In this document: one piece after another, positions 5,384 through 7,044 of the stretch | Layout of the letters: each line of letters begins with the position of its first letter | Position numbering within the stretch: the stretch's first letter is position 1 | The notes under the pieces: model-generated | The model's database searches: none | The model's input: only the letters and a program-made list of their open reading frames with translations | What the model was told of the DNA's origin: nothing | Assembly (NCBI GenBank): GCA_016928935.1 | Contig: JAFGJU010000222.1 | Span: 1 to 7,044 of the forward strand | DNA: 7,044 bases | Source of the DNA: Candidatus Eiseniibacteriota bacterium | Lineage (GTDB): Bacteria; Eisenbacteria; RBG-16-71-46; JAFGJU01 | Reading direction: 5' to 3' | Made by a program: the position numbers and the translations under genes

Positions 5384-7000
5384 CTAGTACAGTCTAGTCA
5401 GTTCCACCCGGCGGTTCTCAGCGCGTCCTTCCGGCGTGCTGTTGTCCGCTATCGGCTGGGTTTCTCCGTACCCTCTGGCCACGAGCCGGTCCGCCGCCAC
5501 TCCCTTTTCTATGAGGTAGTTCCTGACTGCGTTCGCACGCAGGTCCGAGAGCTTGAGGTTGTAATCGTCCCCGCCCTGAGAATCGCAGTGTCCCGCCACC
5601 TCGATCCTGACTTCCGGATGCTCAACCAGGCTGGCCGCAACCCGGTCGAGTATCTGCTTGGAGTCCCCGATGAGTGTGGCCTTGCCGGTGGCGAAGTTGA
5701 CACCGCGCAGAATCAGGGGTTTTTCCGCCGTCGGGAGGAACTCGATTGCGCCCGAGTAGGCGACGGTGCCGGCACAGGTGTTCCCCTTCGAATCAGTGAC
5801 CGTCAGCTTCGCGGTGAAGCTTCCGTCCTTCTCCAGCCGATAGGAAGGATTCTGTTCGGAGCTGGAGCCGCCCTCACCGAAGTCCCACGCGTAGCTGTAA
5901 GGAGGACAGCCTCCCACGACCGAAGCTCCGAAGCCTACCGTAAACGGCACCATCCCGCTCGTGGGCTCGGCCGAGGCCGTGCAGCTCATCGGCGGGCAGG
6001 CCACCGATATGCGAATGGTCTCCTCCTGGCTCGCGTTCCCCTTGGCGTCCATCACGGTCAAGCGAGCGGTGTAGTCGCCGGGGGTGTCGTAAGTGTGGTT
6101 GGGATTCTGTTCGGAGCTGGAGCCGCCGTCCCCGAAATCCCAGTTGTAGGCGTACGGCAGGCGGCCGCCGCTCGCAGCAGCCTCAAACTGCACCGTCAAC
6201 GGAGCGGGCCCGCTCTGCGGAGTCGCGGACGCTGCGCAGTCCAGCGGAATCGGCGCGGCCCCGCCGAAAAGGAAGGTCAACCCGGCGTACACCTCTATGA
6301 CCGCCTTCGGCAGGTCCAGTTCGTCGTCGCCCGTCCCCACGATGTCCTGGTCGTCCGTGAAGCTGGTGAACAGATGCGTGAGATAGCGGAACTTTCCTCC
6401 CAGCTCGAAGGAAACCACGTCGGAGGGGAAAAACTCCAACCCGAGCCCGGCCATGCCGTACATTTCCTGGTCTTTCAGATGGTAGTAGTCTCCGGCCTTG
6501 TCGTCCGGCGGAATCTGCGTGGTGTACAGCGCGGGATCCCACGAAACCAGGTTGTTCTTGTCCATATCGATCCAGTTCCACCAGTACATGCCCGTACCGA
6601 ACGAAACGAACGGAGACCAGCCGGCCTCGGGCATGAGGTGGTACTGGGCGAGAAGTCCAACCACGTAGTCGCGCTGGCGCGGGCCGTCCTCTATGCTGTC
6701 AAACGTGAACCCGGCCCCGTCCTCGCGTTCTTCTTCCGTGAGGTCGGCCAGGTAAGTCTGCATGAAGCTGCCTTCGACTCCGATCATCCATTGGGAAGTC
6801 AGCCCGTACTTCAGTTCGCAGTTCGCGAGCCTGCCCACGGTCCAGATGTCCGAATGGTCGGTCAGGCCGAGCTTGTAGCCGCCGCCGTGAAGGCTCAACG
6901 CCCATTTCCCGTCCATGTCAGCGGCCTGCGCAGTGTTGGCCGGCAAGGCCAACAACAGCGATACCAACGTGAGACCCACCAAGTAGCAGAGACTCTTCAT
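5384..7000 (-). CDS. Outer-membrane barrel protein with two PKD domains and an OmpA peptidoglycan-binding domain
   Basis: This 538-residue exported protein likely links the outer membrane to peptidoglycan. Residues 1-26 are a signal peptide ending AQA before ADMDGKW. Residues 27 to about 246 form a predicted barrel with YGLTSQWMIGVEGSF, FVSFGTGMYWWNW, a FELGGKFRYL strand and a closing VYAGLTFLFGG. Two PKD domains follow, at about 252-335 and 338-418, with signatures WDFGDG (287-292) and WDFGEG (372-377). The OmpA-like domain covers about 430-536 and keeps the usual peptidoglycan residues: Asp473 in GHCDSQG (normally GHTDSxG), Arg488 in LSDLRA, and GRAENRRVEL near the end. The start is set by AGGAGG five bases upstream. 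The gene converges on the hydroxylase unit and is functionally unrelated to it. Arginine codons are mostly CGN, with about a quarter AGA/AGG. Domain calls are firm; no specific gene name applies. PKD modules between barrel and OmpA domain probably act as a periplasmic spacer, which is inference. Confidence 0.92.
   Translation of the reverse strand: MKSLCYLVGLTLVSLLLALPANTAQAADMDGKWALSLHGGGYKLGLTDHSDIWTVGRLANCELKYGLTSQWMIGVEGSFMQTYLADLTEEEREDGAGFTFDSIEDGPRQRDYVVGLLAQYHLMPEAGWSPFVSFGTGMYWWNWIDMDKNNLVSWDPALYTTQIPPDDKAGDYYHLKDQEMYGMAGLGLEFFPSDVVSFELGGKFRYLTHLFTSFTDDQDIVGTGDDELDLPKAVIEVYAGLTFLFGGAAPIPLDCAASATPQSGPAPLTVQFEAAASGGRLPYAYNWDFGDGGSSSEQNPNHTYDTPGDYTARLTVMDAKGNASQEETIRISVACPPMSCTASAEPTSGMVPFTVGFGASVVGGCPPYSYAWDFGEGGSSSEQNPSYRLEKDGSFTAKLTVTDSKGNTCAGTVAYSGAIEFLPTAEKPLILRGVNFATGKATLIGDSKQILDRVAASLVEHPEVRIEVAGHCDSQGGDDYNLKLSDLRANAVRNYLIEKGVAADRLVARGYGETQPIADNSTPEGRAENRRVELTRLY
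5847..6142 (-). repeat. Near-identical 41-nt direct repeat within the two PKD domains
   Basis: Bases 5847-5887 and 6102-6142 match over 41 positions with three mismatches, and the first 26 (5847-5872 and 6102-6127) are identical. They are offset by 255 nt, exactly 85 codons, which is the PKD repeat period. Both encode WDFG(D/E)GGSSSEQNP. The rest of the two PKD domains has diverged clearly, so this block stands out as recently duplicated or homogenised. Confidence 0.85.
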
Positions 7001-7004
7001 TGGA

Positions 7005-7011
7005 ACCTCCT
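7005..7011 (-). promoter_or_regulatory. Strong Shine-Dalgarno for the OmpA-like gene
   Basis: Read on the minus strand, AGGAGGT (7011 down to 7005) lies directly upstream of the ATG at 7000-6998, with five bases between AGGAGG and the start. It is the best ribosome binding site in the window and suggests high expression, as is usual for OmpA-type proteins. The promoter itself is probably beyond the right edge; the remaining bases to 7044 show no clear -35/-10 pair. Confidence 0.85.
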
Positions 7012-7044
7012 CCCTGTGGCATTCAAAGCATGCCCTGCTTCGCC

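Noticed and set aside
1..7044. CRISPR array, insertion sequence, integrase or tRNA attachment site
   Set aside because: No spaced direct repeats, transposase/integrase motifs or cloverleaf sequence were seen. Horizontal transfer of the hydroxylase unit is suggested only by codon use.

Overview
The window is GC-rich bacterial DNA from a Gram-negative (diderm) organism. Two of its four substantial genes encode exported outer-membrane beta-barrel type proteins, and one of these ends in an OmpA-type peptidoglycan-binding domain. Barrel/PKD proteins of this style are common in little-cultivated diderm phyla, but the sequence does not let me name a taxon with confidence.

Layout. Positions 1-406 hold the possible edge of a minus-strand gene (1-100), a pair of inverted 10-bp palindromes, and a near-consensus sigma70 promoter (216-244). 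That promoter drives a 278-residue predicted outer-membrane barrel protein (407-1243) after a long untranslated leader. A second near-consensus promoter (1369-1397) opens a two-gene unit: the FAD subunit (1439-2245) and a fused [2Fe-2S]/molybdopterin subunit (2400-5231) of a molybdenum hydroxylase. A 154-nt spacer with several potential stems separates the two. A 19-bp hairpin (5320-5364) then separates this unit from a convergent minus-strand gene (5384-7000) encoding a barrel - PKD - PKD - OmpA protein.

How the genes work together. The FAD protein and the large fused protein resemble E. coli YgfM and XdhD, the putative selenium-dependent branch of the xanthine dehydrogenase family. The expected electron path is substrate to molybdopterin centre, then two [2Fe-2S] clusters, then FAD on the partner subunit, then an acceptor. 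All eight cluster cysteines and the catalytic glutamate are present. The two positions that bind xanthine in the bovine enzyme are glutamines here, so the substrate is open. No selenium-handling gene (selD, yqeB, yqeC, ygfJ) lies in the window.

The most useful secondary observations are: (i) a sharp codon-use break, with AGA/AGG arginine codons dominating the hydroxylase genes but nearly absent from the upstream gene, suggesting separate origins; (ii) promoter geometry that moves the FAD-subunit start to 1439; (iii) the structured spacer before a large-subunit start that lacks a good Shine-Dalgarno; and (iv) a near-identical nucleotide repeat inside the two PKD domains. I found no clear evidence of a wholly new system.
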